Source: an uncultured Clostridia bacterium (GTDB lineage: Bacteria > Bacillota > Clostridia > CAKSNL01 > HGM11501). Taken from it: a stretch of DNA of 64,000 nucleotides. Positions within the stretch are counted from its first letter, which is position 1. Each line of letters starts with the position of its first letter. The notes beneath the pieces were generated by a model that ran no database searches, was not told the DNA's origin, and saw only the letters and a list, made by a program, of their open reading frames with translations. Below, one piece after another: positions 23,762 through 32,342 of this stretch. The stretch is from positions 248,001 through 312,000 of the forward strand of contig CAKSNL010000001.1 in NCBI GenBank assembly GCA_934476235.1, written 5' to 3'. The position numbers and the translations under genes are program-made.

Positions 23762-24750
23762 TAATATATTTTATATCCGTTGACCGAAATTCCGCTCCCG
23801 CGGGGTGCGGTCATAACCTTTACTTTCAAAAGCTTTTCAAGAGCCTTTATATTCTCTCTTTTCTGCCCGTAAAGCTTTGACTTTAATCGCTCCTCACACG
23901 AAACGGTGATGTCCCCGGGCGAATTTTCGCTTATGTATTTTTTTATGCGGTTTAGTATCTGCCGGCTTTTCGCCATTTCGCCGAACGCCGGATGGTACGG
24001 TCCCGCCGCATAACCCTTTTCAAGGCTTTCGGACATCTGAAGCCCGGTTCTTATGACGTTTATCCCGGCGCCTTCAAACTCCTCGGTAAGCCTTGCGGCA
24101 AGCTCAGATGCCTCATCTACCGTCTGCGGAGTATATTCTCCCGCCTTATACATATCGTAAAGCGCGGTATCGCGAAGCACCACGGTCGGATAAATTCTTA
24201 CCTCCGCGGGACCCATTTTGATAAAGTCACGGCAGGTCGCCATGTCCTTTTCATCGTCCGAGCCGGGAAGGTGCGTCATCATCTGAAGTCCCAGCTTAAT
24301 GCCGGAGCTTTTTATAATGCCGGACGCCCTTATAATGTCCTCTTTCGTGTGACCGCGGTGCGAAAGCGCCAGAACACCGTCATCCGTTGACTGTGCGCCG
24401 AGCTCCACCGCCGTCACCTTATACTTTAAGAGATTGTTTACTATATCCTCATCAATATAGTCCGGTCTTGTCGAAAGCCTTATCCCGGTTATCTTCTCAC
24501 CGTCCACGAACGACGCAGCAACGGACAAAAGAGCGTTCTGCTCATCACGCGGAATCCCCGTGAAGCTTCCTCCGAAAAACGCGATTTCCGCCTCACCGGA
24601 AATAAATGTGAGCCACTCTCTTATTATAGACTCGCACTTTTCAGCCGTCATCGTCCCGTCAGTCCCTGTGATACGGCGCTGATTGCAGAAAACGCAGTCA
24701 TTCGGGCAGCCCTTATGCGCCACGAATACCGGGATGTTAGCCTTTTTCAC
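23761..24750 (-). CDS. Radical SAM protein (Elp3/HemN-like)
   Basis: 329-aa radical SAM enzyme. The Fe-S motif is HKGCPNDCVFCNQRR (CxxxCxxC), followed by FFGGSFTGIP, GIRLSTRPDYID and VELGAQSTDDGVL, which resemble Elongator-Elp3-type radical SAM domains. No acetyltransferase domain is present. The gene next to rnc in many Clostridia belongs to this group, with unproven function. It overlaps rnc by 14 bases. Confidence 0.87.
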   Translation of the reverse strand: MKKANIPVFVAHKGCPNDCVFCNQRRITGTDGTMTAEKCESIIREWLTFISGEAEIAFFGGSFTGIPRDEQNALLSVAASFVDGEKITGIRLSTRPDYIDEDIVNNLLKYKVTAVELGAQSTDDGVLALSHRGHTKEDIIRASGIIKSSGIKLGLQMMTHLPGSDDEKDMATCRDFIKMGPAEVRIYPTVVLRDTALYDMYKAGEYTPQTVDEASELAARLTEEFEGAGINVIRTGLQMSESLEKGYAAGPYHPAFGEMAKSRQILNRIKKYISENSPGDITVSCEERLKSKLYGQKRENIKALEKLLKVKVMTAPRGSGISVNGYKIY

Positions 24751-25414
24751 GAAGCGCCTCCATAGCGGCTTTTGCCGCCATCTGTTCAGCTTCCTTCTTG
24801 CTCGGTCCCGATCCGCTGCCCATTACCTTTCCTCCGAGCAGAACGTCATACTCAAAGCGCTTTAAATGCGCCGGACCGGATTCGCCGGTAAGATGATAGG
24901 AAACCTCGCAGTTGTCCCTGCTCTGGGCATACTCCTGAAGCTCCGTTTTATAGTCGATGAACGCCTTTCCCGAGACCGCCATATCAATTATATCCTTAAG
25001 GTTCGTCATTACCCATTTTTTCGCCGTTTCCATGTCGGAATCCAGAAAAATGGCTGCCAGAAGAGCCTCCACAATGTCCGCAAGGATCGAAACGCGCTCT
25101 CTCCCGCCGGAAAGCTCCTCCCCCTTATTTAAGTAGAGAAATCTCCCGAGACCGAGCCTTTCCGCTACGATATGAAGCGAGCGTTCGCACACGGACGCAG
25201 CTCTCACCTTGGTAAGCACGCCCTCCGGCATATCGGGATAGCTTTTATAAAGATATTCGCTGACCGCGACGGAAAGAATCGAGTCGCCCAGAAATTCAAG
25301 CCGCTCATAGCTTTCCGTTTTATGCTCATTGGCATAGGAGCTGTGCGTCAGCGCTGTCTTCGCCAGCGCCGGGTTTTTAAAGCTATAGCCGACAGCCTTA
25401 TATAAAGAGTCCAT
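24737..25414 (-). CDS. rnc: Ribonuclease III
   Basis: 225-aa double-strand-specific RNase for rRNA processing and RNA regulation. The RNase III signature ERLEFLGDSILS is at about residues 38-50, with LLAAIFLDSD as second acidic site, and a C-terminal dsRBD ending with PSKKEAEQMAAKAAMEAL. ATG at 25414 follows AAAGGTGATTTG. It lies 12 bases after acpP. Confidence 0.96.
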   Translation of the reverse strand: MDSLYKAVGYSFKNPALAKTALTHSSYANEHKTESYERLEFLGDSILSVAVSEYLYKSYPDMPEGVLTKVRAASVCERSLHIVAERLGLGRFLYLNKGEELSGGRERVSILADIVEALLAAIFLDSDMETAKKWVMTNLKDIIDMAVSGKAFIDYKTELQEYAQSRDNCEVSYHLTGESGPAHLKRFEYDVLLGGKVMGSGSGPSKKEAEQMAAKAAMEALREKG

Positions 25415-25426
25415 CAAATCACCTTT

Positions 25427-25648
25427 TTAAGAATTTTGTCTTATGTATTCGCACGCGTCTCCCACAGTTCTGATCTTATCGGTCTTCTCATCGTCAATCT
25501 CAAGATCGAACTCCTCTTCAAGCGCCATAATAAGCTCTATAAGATCCATCGAATCGCCGAGATCCTTAAACGCCGTATCCTCCGTAATGGAATCCGGCTC
25601 CACACCGAACTGTTCTGCAATCAGATCTCTTATTTTTTCAAACTCCAT
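25427..25648 (-). CDS. acpP: Acyl carrier protein
   Basis: 73-aa acidic four-helix carrier of fatty acid synthesis. The phosphopantetheine serine is Ser33 in LGDSMDLIEL (DSM variant of DSL). ATG at 25648 follows AAAGGAG. Classical acpP-rnc order. Confidence 0.94.
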   Translation of the reverse strand: MEFEKIRDLIAEQFGVEPDSITEDTAFKDLGDSMDLIELIMALEEEFDLEIDDEKTDKIRTVGDACEYIRQNS

Positions 25649-25682
25649 AAGCTTTCTCCTTTCGTTACTTATATTGCTTATT

Positions 25683-25711
25683 AGTATATGCCATAGTAAG
25701 ATAAAAATCAA
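25683..25711 (-). promoter_or_regulatory. Sigma-A promoter of acpP-rnc
   Basis: Minus-strand TTGATT (25706-25711), 17-bp spacer, TATACT (25683-25688). Confidence 0.7.
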
Positions 25712-25743
25712 TAGCTTTTTTTAACAAAAATCACTTTTCTTTA

Positions 25744-26424
25744 TTATTTCATAGCCGCACGCAGCTTTTCAACCGCTTTTTTCTCGATTCTGGACACATA
25801 CGACCTCGAAATCCCGAGCATTTTCGCAATCTCGCGCTGCGGTATCTCCTTGCCGTCGGAAAGCCCGTATCTCATCTGAATGATCTGTCTTTCCCGCGGT
25901 TCCAGGGCATTTTTTATGCCTTCGTACATTTTTTTAATCTCGGCGCGGTTTTCGTACCCGTCCTCCACATTATCCGAATCGGACGGGATAATGTCCATCA
26001 GTGTGACCTCGTTACCCTCCTTGTCGCTGCCTATCGCTTCTGAAAGCGACACCTCGGGCACCGTGTGTTTTTTCGCGCGCAGAACCATCAGTATTTCATT
26101 GTGTATGCATTTTGCCGCATACGTCGAAAGCCTCGTGTTTTTTTCCGGAGTAAAGCTGTCGATTCCCTTAATAAGTCCGATTGTGCCGATGGACAAAAGA
26201 TCGTCCGCGTCATTTTTATTCTGTGCATATTTTTTCACTATATGCGCGACAAGCCTTAAATTGTGCTCGATAAGTTCATTTTTTGCGTCAATGTCGCCCT
26301 CGGACGTGTATTTTTTTATCAGAACGGCTTCCTCGCTTTCGGAAAGCGGTTTCGGAAAGCTCCCGTTCTCTATGTGTCCTAAAAGAAATATTCTTCTTAT
26401 GAGCGATAAAATAAAAGCAAACAT
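25744..26424 (-). CDS. sigK: RNA polymerase sporulation sigma factor SigK
   Basis: 226-aa sigma factor of the late mother-cell programme. The hydrophobic N-terminal segment (MFAFILSLIRRIFLL) is a pro-sequence like that removed by SpoIVFB in Bacillus; after it GSFPKPLSESEE aligns with the start of mature SigK. Region 2 has IEHNLRLVAHIVKKYA and DLLSIGTIGLIKGI, region 4 has QREIAKMLGISRSYVSRIEKKAVEKL. The gene is uninterrupted, so no skin element. ATG at 26424 directly follows a hairpin that contains its SD. Confidence 0.95.
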   Translation of the reverse strand: MFAFILSLIRRIFLLGHIENGSFPKPLSESEEAVLIKKYTSEGDIDAKNELIEHNLRLVAHIVKKYAQNKNDADDLLSIGTIGLIKGIDSFTPEKNTRLSTYAAKCIHNEILMVLRAKKHTVPEVSLSEAIGSDKEGNEVTLMDIIPSDSDNVEDGYENRAEIKKMYEGIKNALEPRERQIIQMRYGLSDGKEIPQREIAKMLGISRSYVSRIEKKAVEKLRAAMK

Positions 26425-26462
26425 AAAACCCCTCCGCACTTATAAATATGCAAAGGGGTTTT
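26425..26462 (-). promoter_or_regulatory. Hairpin enclosing the sigK ribosome binding site
   Basis: Perfect 9-bp stem AAAACCCCT (26462-26454) with AGGGGTTTT (26433-26425), 20-base loop. The 3' arm overlaps the sigK SD GGAGGGG and ends one base before ATG. Few T follow, so it is a poor terminator; it more likely hides the RBS, though it may also mark the end of the C39-like gene. Confidence 0.55.
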
Positions 26463-26465
26463 TCT

Positions 26466-27359
26466 TTATTCTGCTATGCTTTTCTTTATCGCCGCGGTCA
26501 AAAGCCGCGCCGCCCTGTTATACGGCTTTTTGGAAACGGTATCGTCATAAGCTGCCTTCGCGGTGTTTGCTTCCGGCGCCTTTTCCTCTTTTTCCGGCTC
26601 GGGCGGCTTTACCGCCTCGGGCTCAGCCTTCTTTTCCTCTTTAATTTCTTCCGTGGGTTCTTCTTTTTTTGCCTCGGATTTGACATACGGGGTGTCGGAC
26701 AGGCGGTACTGTGCCGAGCAAAGCTCCTCCTCGGTCATCTCGCCGGATAAAAACGTGCCGTCCTTTGCCTCTGTCCCGACTGTGAGACTGCCGCTCTCAT
26801 TCTTTTCTATCGTGACCGTTCTGATATCGTCCGACGCCGGGTCGATAGCTATGTACTCGTTTTCCCCGGTCTTATCCACAACCATGACAAAATGCCTGTT
26901 GCCGGACCGGTACGGGTTTAACTCCCTCGTGAAATAGATTATGACCGGACTGTAACCGCCTTCCTCATAGCGGCTGTATGCCGCTTCAAAGTCAAAGCTG
27001 TGTCCGCCCGATGCGCCCGGCACATCGTAAAACACCGTGGAGAACGGCTCGCCCTCCGTATAGCCCTGTTCTATCCAGTAATCGCCGAGCTCTTCGGGAG
27101 TTTCGTCTATCCCCAGGTAGGAGAGCGCCATCGAAATGCACGCCGTTCCGCACTCGTGCGAGCTGTATGTAGCATATTTTCCCCAATACTCCTCATAGTA
27201 GTATTCGTTTTTCGGTATCTGCGAAACATAGCGCACTATTCCGCTCTCGGCATAATCCGAAAGTCTGTAATTCACGCTTATGTCCTTTGCCGATACCGGT
27301 GAGAGCAAAAGCCCGAGCGTAATTATAAGCGCACTTATTCTTTTATAAAATGACTTCAA
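26466..27359 (-). CDS. Exported C39-like cysteine peptidase-fold protein
   Basis: 297-aa secreted protein with signal peptide ending VSA-KD near residue 24. The catalytic-type motifs of the C39/papain-like fold are HECGTACISMALSYLGI (Cys70), GNRHFVMVVDK (His) and AIDPASDD (Asp). A proline/glutamate/lysine-rich tail (about 230-265) follows, then a short basic C-terminus. Start codon TTG at 27359 with AGGGGGAACTGACC. Directly follows the GerMN lipoprotein with no gap, so the two probably act together at the cell surface. Target unknown. Confidence 0.75.
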   Translation of the reverse strand: MKSFYKRISALIITLGLLLSPVSAKDISVNYRLSDYAESGIVRYVSQIPKNEYYYEEYWGKYATYSSHECGTACISMALSYLGIDETPEELGDYWIEQGYTEGEPFSTVFYDVPGASGGHSFDFEAAYSRYEEGGYSPVIIYFTRELNPYRSGNRHFVMVVDKTGENEYIAIDPASDDIRTVTIEKNESGSLTVGTEAKDGTFLSGEMTEEELCSAQYRLSDTPYVKSEAKKEEPTEEIKEEKKAEPEAVKPPEPEKEEKAPEANTAKAAYDDTVSKKPYNRAARLLTAAIKKSIAE

Positions 27360-27361
27360 GG

Positions 27362-28264
27362 TCAGTTCCCCCTGATAATATTTTCATTGAACGAAAGCGG
27401 CTCGGATAAGCTGACTCCGCCGATGCGTTCCGCCCTCTCACCTTCGATAAGGATCTGCACCCCGTCGGACTGCTGCCACTGACCGGTGAGCGTATTCACC
27501 ACGGAATACACCGCCATGTACGCGACATCGTCTCCGATTGCGGCAAATTCCTTTGAAAGGTTGACATAGCAAAGCTTGTCCTTCGTTTCCACCGACAAAA
27601 GCTTAACGTCGGACGGAATAAGGCGCACACCCTCTTTGGACGGTCCTGCCAGAAGCTCGTTGACAATTGTCTTTTCAATGCTTTCATTGTCCTTAATGTC
27701 TATCATTCTCTGCTGCTTTATAAGTCCCGTCCCGTCGTCGGAGCCGAAATAAAGCTCAACGACCGCCGTCTGATTTCTCTTAATTTCATCGTCCGTCACG
27801 ACATTGTTCATGGATAAAAGTCCGATATCCTCTCCGGACGAGGAATACTTCATCGGTCTGCCGTTTACGAGCAATTGAACGCGGTTTATCCCGTCCACCG
27901 AACAAAGCGTTGCGACAACACTGTATATTGCCAGAAGTCTTGACGCGCCGGAATCATTTTTTTCAAACTCCTGTGACAGATTCACCGTCGCGGTCTTATC
28001 CTTGACCTTAAGGCTTATAAGATTGGTGCCGTCCGGGATAACCTTGGTATGCTCCGGCTCAGAGGGTCCCGAAAGCAGCTTTTCCATTGCCAATTTCGCC
28101 TCATCCTCCGGCGTGGCGGGCTCATCTATTACCGCCGTTTCCTCTTCAAGGCTCCGCCTGTCCGAGGAGCCGAAAAAAAGACCGATCTTCACTTTTCCGC
28201 CGTCGCACCCCGAAAAGGAGGCAAGAATACACGCCGCCAAAAAAATCGCCGTTATCTTTTTCAT
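27362..28264 (-). CDS. Lipoprotein with two GerMN domains
   Basis: 300-aa lipoprotein (lipobox SFSG-C at Cys20) with two GerMN repeats. The first covers about 55-155 (TKVIPDGTNLISLKVKDKTATVNLSQEF) and the second about 165-285 (VRLIPSDVKLLSVETKDKLCYVNLSKEF). GerM of Bacillus is needed for sporulation and germination and interacts with the mother-cell secretion complex. Here it lies after a two-component system and before sigK. No clear SD before the ATG; translation may be coupled to the histidine kinase gene 5 bases upstream. Confidence 0.88.
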   Translation of the reverse strand: MKKITAIFLAACILASFSGCDGGKVKIGLFFGSSDRRSLEEETAVIDEPATPEDEAKLAMEKLLSGPSEPEHTKVIPDGTNLISLKVKDKTATVNLSQEFEKNDSGASRLLAIYSVVATLCSVDGINRVQLLVNGRPMKYSSSGEDIGLLSMNNVVTDDEIKRNQTAVVELYFGSDDGTGLIKQQRMIDIKDNESIEKTIVNELLAGPSKEGVRLIPSDVKLLSVETKDKLCYVNLSKEFAAIGDDVAYMAVYSVVNTLTGQWQQSDGVQILIEGERAERIGGVSLSEPLSFNENIIRGN

Positions 28265-28269
28265 AATAG

Positions 28270-29664
28270 TTATGCAAGCGGAAGATAAATTCTGAATATA
28301 CTTCCCTTGCCCTCCTCGCTTTCAACATCAATGTGACCGCCGTGCATTTCAACCGCCGAAAGAGCGATGGAAAGCCCGAGTCCCGTTCCGCCGGTCTCGC
28401 GCGAGCGCGCCTTGTCGACCCTGTAGAATCGGTCGAATATCTTCCCGACCTCCTCTTTGGCAATGCCTATGCCCGTGTCCGCAACCGTTATTATCGCATT
28501 GTTTATGTCTTTTTCCAAAAACAGTTCAACCTTTCCGCCGTACGGAGTGTATTTTATGGCGTTGTCCGTTATGTTATAGACCGCTTCCCATATCTTATTC
28601 TGCTCCATCAGCATAAACACATCGTTATTTTTATGAAATTTTAAGCTCACACCGTTCTGCCATGCAATTTTGGAAAGCGCACCGGTAACCCCGCTTATAA
28701 CGTCCTTAAGGTTTGCCGTTACGAACGTTTTGTTTGAGTCATACGTCGCCGCGTCCATTCTCGTTAAGTCAAGAAGGTCGTTAATTATCGCGGTCAGACG
28801 GTCAACCTCCTCGTTCATGTCTTCCAAAAATTCCTTTATCATGTCGGGAGAAACCGAATCGCCCGCCGAAATGAGCGAGTCACATATAAGCTTTATTGAG
28901 CTGAGCGGCGTTTTAAGCTCATGCGAAGCGTTGGAAACAAACGCCGTTCTTTTTTCCTCCTCGCTTTCGACCTCGTCGATAAGCTCGTTGAAGCTTTCGA
29001 CCAGCTCGCCTATCTCGCCCCCGGGCGCACCGTCAATCTTTACCTTGCGCCCCTCGCTCTGTGCCTTAACCTTTTTAATAAGCTTTTCGATGGGCGATGT
29101 GAACATTCCCGCAAGCACAAAGCTCATTACTCCGGCGGCAAGGCACAAAATCGCCGCGAGGTAATTTATGCTCCTTCCGGTCGACGTTAAAACGGCATAT
29201 ATCTCGTCAGCCGAGCTTTCGATATACACCGCTCCGCTCACGGCGCCGTTTTTCATTATGGGCACAGCCGCCGCCGTGTTGATTCCCCCGTCATAGGGAG
29301 CCTTGTTATAGCTGCTCTCGCCGGAGAGTGCCGATAATATCATCGGGCTTAAGCGCACCTTTCCCGTCGAATTGGAATATATATTGGGCGTGTTGTCGTA
29401 AATAACGACCGCGTCCGAATTCGTCACGATAATTCTGTTGTCCTTGCCGATGGAAAGCTGCGCAACGTCCTCATCCAGCGCCGAGGCAAGCTCTTCCTCC
29501 GGAACTCCCGAAATATCGGTCGCAATTATGTTTATTTTTGTTACCATATTAACACGGTTGTCATTATAAAGGCTTGCCGACATGGCGGACATGATGTATG
29601 ACTTTAACACGACCACCGAAATAAGTATAACGATTATATAAGTAAATATCAGCCTTGCCTTCAT
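28270..29664 (-). CDS. Sensor histidine kinase (PhoR/WalK-like)
   Basis: 464-aa membrane kinase: TM1 about 5-28, extracellular region about 29-165, TM2 about 166-190, HAMP about 190-235, HisKA with the phospho-accepting FVSNASHELKTPLSS (His248), and an HATPase domain with NAIKYTP (N box), DTGIGIA (G1) and GTGLGLS (G2). The start at 29664 has no convincing SD, and the open frame extends about 25 codons upstream without ATG/GTG/TTG, so the true start is uncertain. Pairs with the response regulator upstream. Confidence 0.93.
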   Translation of the reverse strand: MKARLIFTYIIVILISVVVLKSYIMSAMSASLYNDNRVNMVTKINIIATDISGVPEEELASALDEDVAQLSIGKDNRIIVTNSDAVVIYDNTPNIYSNSTGKVRLSPMILSALSGESSYNKAPYDGGINTAAAVPIMKNGAVSGAVYIESSADEIYAVLTSTGRSINYLAAILCLAAGVMSFVLAGMFTSPIEKLIKKVKAQSEGRKVKIDGAPGGEIGELVESFNELIDEVESEEEKRTAFVSNASHELKTPLSSIKLICDSLISAGDSVSPDMIKEFLEDMNEEVDRLTAIINDLLDLTRMDAATYDSNKTFVTANLKDVISGVTGALSKIAWQNGVSLKFHKNNDVFMLMEQNKIWEAVYNITDNAIKYTPYGGKVELFLEKDINNAIITVADTGIGIAKEEVGKIFDRFYRVDKARSRETGGTGLGLSIALSAVEMHGGHIDVESEEGKGSIFRIYLPLA

Positions 29665-29731
29665 CCCGTAGAAAACGTTTTTCGCGCGCTCTTTTAATCT
29701 TTCCTTAAAAGGAGCTTTTAAGGCTTTTTCT

Positions 29732-30418
29732 TTAGTCTTCCTTGAAATAGTAACCTACTCCCCACTTTGTATTAATATATTCCGGGCGTGCGGCGTCCGG
29801 CTCTATCTTTTCTCTTAACCTTCTTATGTGAACATCGACGGTTCTGTTGTCACCGGGATAGTCGTATCCCCAGATGATATCAAGGAGCGCCTCGCGCGAA
29901 TAGACCTTGCCGGGATTCGTTATAAAAAGATCCATAAGCTCAAATTCCTTTGACGTCAGCTCCACTGTTTTATCCCCTACGGTCGCGCGGCGCAGATTGT
30001 AGTCAAGCTTGATTCCTCCGCGCATAACGGTCGCGTTATTTTTCTTGCTCACAGTGTTCTGCGCGCTTCTTCTTATAATCGCCTTGACTCTTAATTTAAG
30101 CTCCAATATATTAAAGGGCTTGGTAAGATAATCGTCCGCCCCGTATTCAAGACCCATGATTCTGTCCATATCATCGGTCTTAGCGGTCAGCATGATTATG
30201 GGGACGCTCGAAAAATCCCTTATGATACGGCAGACCTCAAGCCCGTCAATTTTCGGAAGCATAAGGTCCAAAATAATGAGGTCGATCGACTTATCCCGCG
30301 CAAGCTTCACCGCTTCCTCGCCGTCATACGCGGTTTCGACATCATAGCCCTCCTGCTCGAAGTTAAACTTAATGCCTTTTACAAGTAATTTTTCATCATC
30401 GACAATCAAAATTTTCAT
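29732..30418 (-). CDS. OmpR/PhoB-family response regulator
   Basis: 228-aa DNA-binding regulator: receiver domain with Asp7/Asp8 and phospho-acceptor Asp51 (LILDLMLPKID), Lys in MLTAK, and a winged-helix domain with ELTSKEFELMDLF and VDVHIRRLREKIE. Controls unknown genes; cotranscription with the kinase, GerMN and C39-like genes suggests a cell-envelope or sporulation stimulus. ATG follows GGATGAAAGATGAGTA. Confidence 0.93.
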   Translation of the reverse strand: MKILIVDDEKLLVKGIKFNFEQEGYDVETAYDGEEAVKLARDKSIDLIILDLMLPKIDGLEVCRIIRDFSSVPIIMLTAKTDDMDRIMGLEYGADDYLTKPFNILELKLRVKAIIRRSAQNTVSKKNNATVMRGGIKLDYNLRRATVGDKTVELTSKEFELMDLFITNPGKVYSREALLDIIWGYDYPGDNRTVDVHIRRLREKIEPDAARPEYINTKWGVGYYFKED

Positions 30419-30457
30419 TACTCATCTTTCATCCTTCCGAAAAAAGTTATTATATAT

Positions 30458-30486
30458 AGCATACCACATTTTTTTAATAACTTCAA
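30458..30486 (-). promoter_or_regulatory. Possible promoter of the two-component operon
   Basis: Minus-strand TTGAAG (30481-30486), 17-bp spacer, TATGCT (30458-30463); an overlapping TATAAT just downstream lacks a -35 match. Confidence 0.45.
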
Positions 30487-30498
30487 TACAAAAAAATA

Positions 30499-30520
30499 AA
30501 AAAGCGGATTTTAAATCCGA
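30499..30520 (-). terminator. Second hairpin with U-tract after the YabE-like gene
   Basis: Short stem CGGATTT/AAATCCG followed on the minus strand by TTTTTTATTTTTTT. It may back up the stronger terminator at 30583-30616. Confidence 0.5.
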
Positions 30521-30582
30521 CCCGAGATAATAAGGTAACGTCCTAAGGCAGTTTTGTGCATTACTTTTCATAAATAAAATAT

Positions 30583-30616
30583 AAAAGCACTGTAACCTTA
30601 AGGCTACAGTGCTTTT
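30583..30616 (-). terminator. Terminator of the YabE-like gene
   Basis: Stem of 12 bp AAAAGCACTGTA/TACAGTGCTTTT extended inward by a CCTTAAGG palindrome; on the minus strand the junction is a G-T pair and the stem is continuous. Confidence 0.75.
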
Positions 30617-30664
30617 TACACAAAACCGATACTTTCTTATCACGGACCGGCTTTTTCCGCTTTT

Positions 30665-31864
30665 TTAGTCTGCAAGAACATAGATATTGCATCCTCTTCT
30701 TCCGAACTGGATACACTGATTATATGAATCATAGAATAAATCAACTTTGTTGCCCTTTATGGCTCCGCCCGTGTCGCCCGCAACGCAGACTCCGTAGGAC
30801 CACGAGCCGTCGGCAGATTCGATATAAAGTCTTGTTCCTAAGGGAATAACTCTGGGATCGACCGCCACAACGCCGACCTGTGACCTTAATCCGCTCGCCG
30901 TCGTGCCCTTGTCGCAGTATGCCGTCGCCGTTGCGCCTATCATCATGCTGTAGTTATATCCGTTTACGGTTCCGATCGCGGCGGCAGAGTTAAGTCCGCT
31001 CTTTTTAAGGCTCCATACGCCGCACTCTATCACCTTATCCACCGCGGGTCTTACAACGTTTTCTGTTGTGATCTCGTTATAAACCTCGCCGTCGTGGTAT
31101 GTGATAACCTTGTTTATAATTTTCTCACCCTCAACGCCTTCAACGGTTACTACCTGCTCGGAGGGCTTTAAATACTTATTCTCTATCTTTTTTACCTCAT
31201 AGGGAACCGCTGCTTTCCCGGTCGTGTGGACCGTGGAAACTCTCGTCACCCTAATCTCGATTCCGTCCCAGAGCTCAACATTGCCCAAAGGATAGCATAA
31301 ATCGTCTGAGTCCATCGTTATTCCGGCTGCCTTTATCGCGTCATTCACCGTGCCCTTGCTTAAGTACACGGGATAAGTCATCGAATCCGCATATACGTTT
31401 ATAAGATATGCATTTTTAACCTCATACTCGCCGCCGTCGGCTATTTTCTCAGATTCCGCAACTACACTGTCGGTCGGCATAAGTCCGACCGCGCCGGACT
31501 TTTCAAGTTCCTCCGCCGTTGCAGCCGATGTTTTCACACTGTGAACACTGTCGCCGTTATAAACGGTGATGCTCTTTAATTTGTTTACCGATACCGTGCC
31601 CGAGAAAAGAAGCTTTGTGTCGACCGTAGGCCTTACCACATCGCCCTGTTCCAAAGAAATGTTTTCATTCTTCAAAATATCTCCGACGGTGCCGGCTTTG
31701 GCATTAACAGTTTTTACCGTTACTCCGTCTACATTTATGTGAACCTGAATCGTGTCATCATAAATATAGCTGTTAAGCGATATGCCGGAAAGCAGGAGCA
31801 TAACGGCTAATATTACCGCCGCCATGTCAGCCTTGGCGAAAACCGCTTTAAGCTTACTTAACAT
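30665..31864 (-). CDS. YabE/RpfB-like G5 and 3D domain protein
   Basis: 399-aa cell-wall-active protein. N-terminal membrane anchor (about 12-32), DUF348-type ubiquitin-like repeats (VHINVDGVTVKTVNAKAGTV at about 40; INVYADSMTYPVYLSKGTVN at about 160), a G5 domain (about 215-290) and a C-terminal 3D domain with GLRSQVGVVAVDPRVIPLG and AGDTGGAIKGNKVDLF, whose aspartates mark the MltA-like lytic transglycosylase fold. Start at 31864 is set by GGAGG 8 bases upstream; an upstream in-frame ATG has no SD. Likely peptidoglycan remodelling during growth or spore revival. Confidence 0.88.
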   Translation of the reverse strand: MLSKLKAVFAKADMAAVILAVMLLLSGISLNSYIYDDTIQVHINVDGVTVKTVNAKAGTVGDILKNENISLEQGDVVRPTVDTKLLFSGTVSVNKLKSITVYNGDSVHSVKTSAATAEELEKSGAVGLMPTDSVVAESEKIADGGEYEVKNAYLINVYADSMTYPVYLSKGTVNDAIKAAGITMDSDDLCYPLGNVELWDGIEIRVTRVSTVHTTGKAAVPYEVKKIENKYLKPSEQVVTVEGVEGEKIINKVITYHDGEVYNEITTENVVRPAVDKVIECGVWSLKKSGLNSAAAIGTVNGYNYSMMIGATATAYCDKGTTASGLRSQVGVVAVDPRVIPLGTRLYIESADGSWSYGVCVAGDTGGAIKGNKVDLFYDSYNQCIQFGRRGCNIYVLAD

Positions 31865-32342
31865 AATAATTTCCTCCGGTTTTTTTATTTGCCGCATTTT
31901 GTTTGCCGCGGCACTTTTGCCCTTTGCAAAAGATTATATTCATGATTCCTGTAAATTATAACTAAATTGTTACAAAAAGTCAAGCTTTTTTATTTGCGAA
32001 TTGTGTGTTTATCTTTTATTTTTATTTTTTTATACTATATATAGTAGATTATCAGAAAAATAAATTGCAAATTTTTTTAACAATTTCATTTAATTTCACA
32101 GATTTTTAATAAATTATTTCATTTTCCCGTTCCCTCCACTTGCGCTTTTAAATCGACAATTTTAAACAAAAACCGCACCACTTTTATCACATTTCAGGTG
32201 CAACATTTTATCTTAAAACTATATTTAAACAAAAACGTCTTTCATCTATTTTAAAACGTCTTTTTAGATTATATTTAATACATAAAACGCAGCGCGGGAA
32301 AATAGTATAGTAGTATGCAGAGGAAAAGGAGGAATAATCTCT
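31865..32342. other. Long AT-rich divergent intergenic region
   Basis: 478 bases without a gene. The left part holds the yabE-like promoter and a leader of about 85 bases with two small hairpins (TTTTGC/GCAAAA and TGCCGC/GCGGCA). The rest, upstream of spoIIP, holds a perfect palindrome TACTATATATAGTA (32033-32046), a Spo0A-box-like ATCGACA (32152-32158; TGTCGAT on the other strand) and a direct repeat AAAACGTCTTT at 32232-32242 and 32253-32263, 21 bases apart. I saw no further gene. Confidence 0.5.
31955..31983 (-). promoter_or_regulatory. Sigma-A promoter of the YabE-like gene
   Basis: Minus-strand TTGACT (31978-31983), 17-bp spacer, TATAAT (31955-31960). Confidence 0.82.

Noticed and set aside
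25744..26424. Skin-type interruption of sigK.
   Set aside because: The frame is continuous with regions 2 and 4 intact.
30500..30582. Possible small RNA between two minus-strand hairpins after the YabE-like gene.
   Set aside because: No convincing promoter lies upstream; tandem terminators explain it.
31865..31950. Possible ydaO-type cyclic di-AMP riboswitch before the YabE-like gene, a known association for such cell-wall genes.
   Set aside because: The leader is about 85 bases, shorter than that riboswitch class, and I could not see its conserved core.
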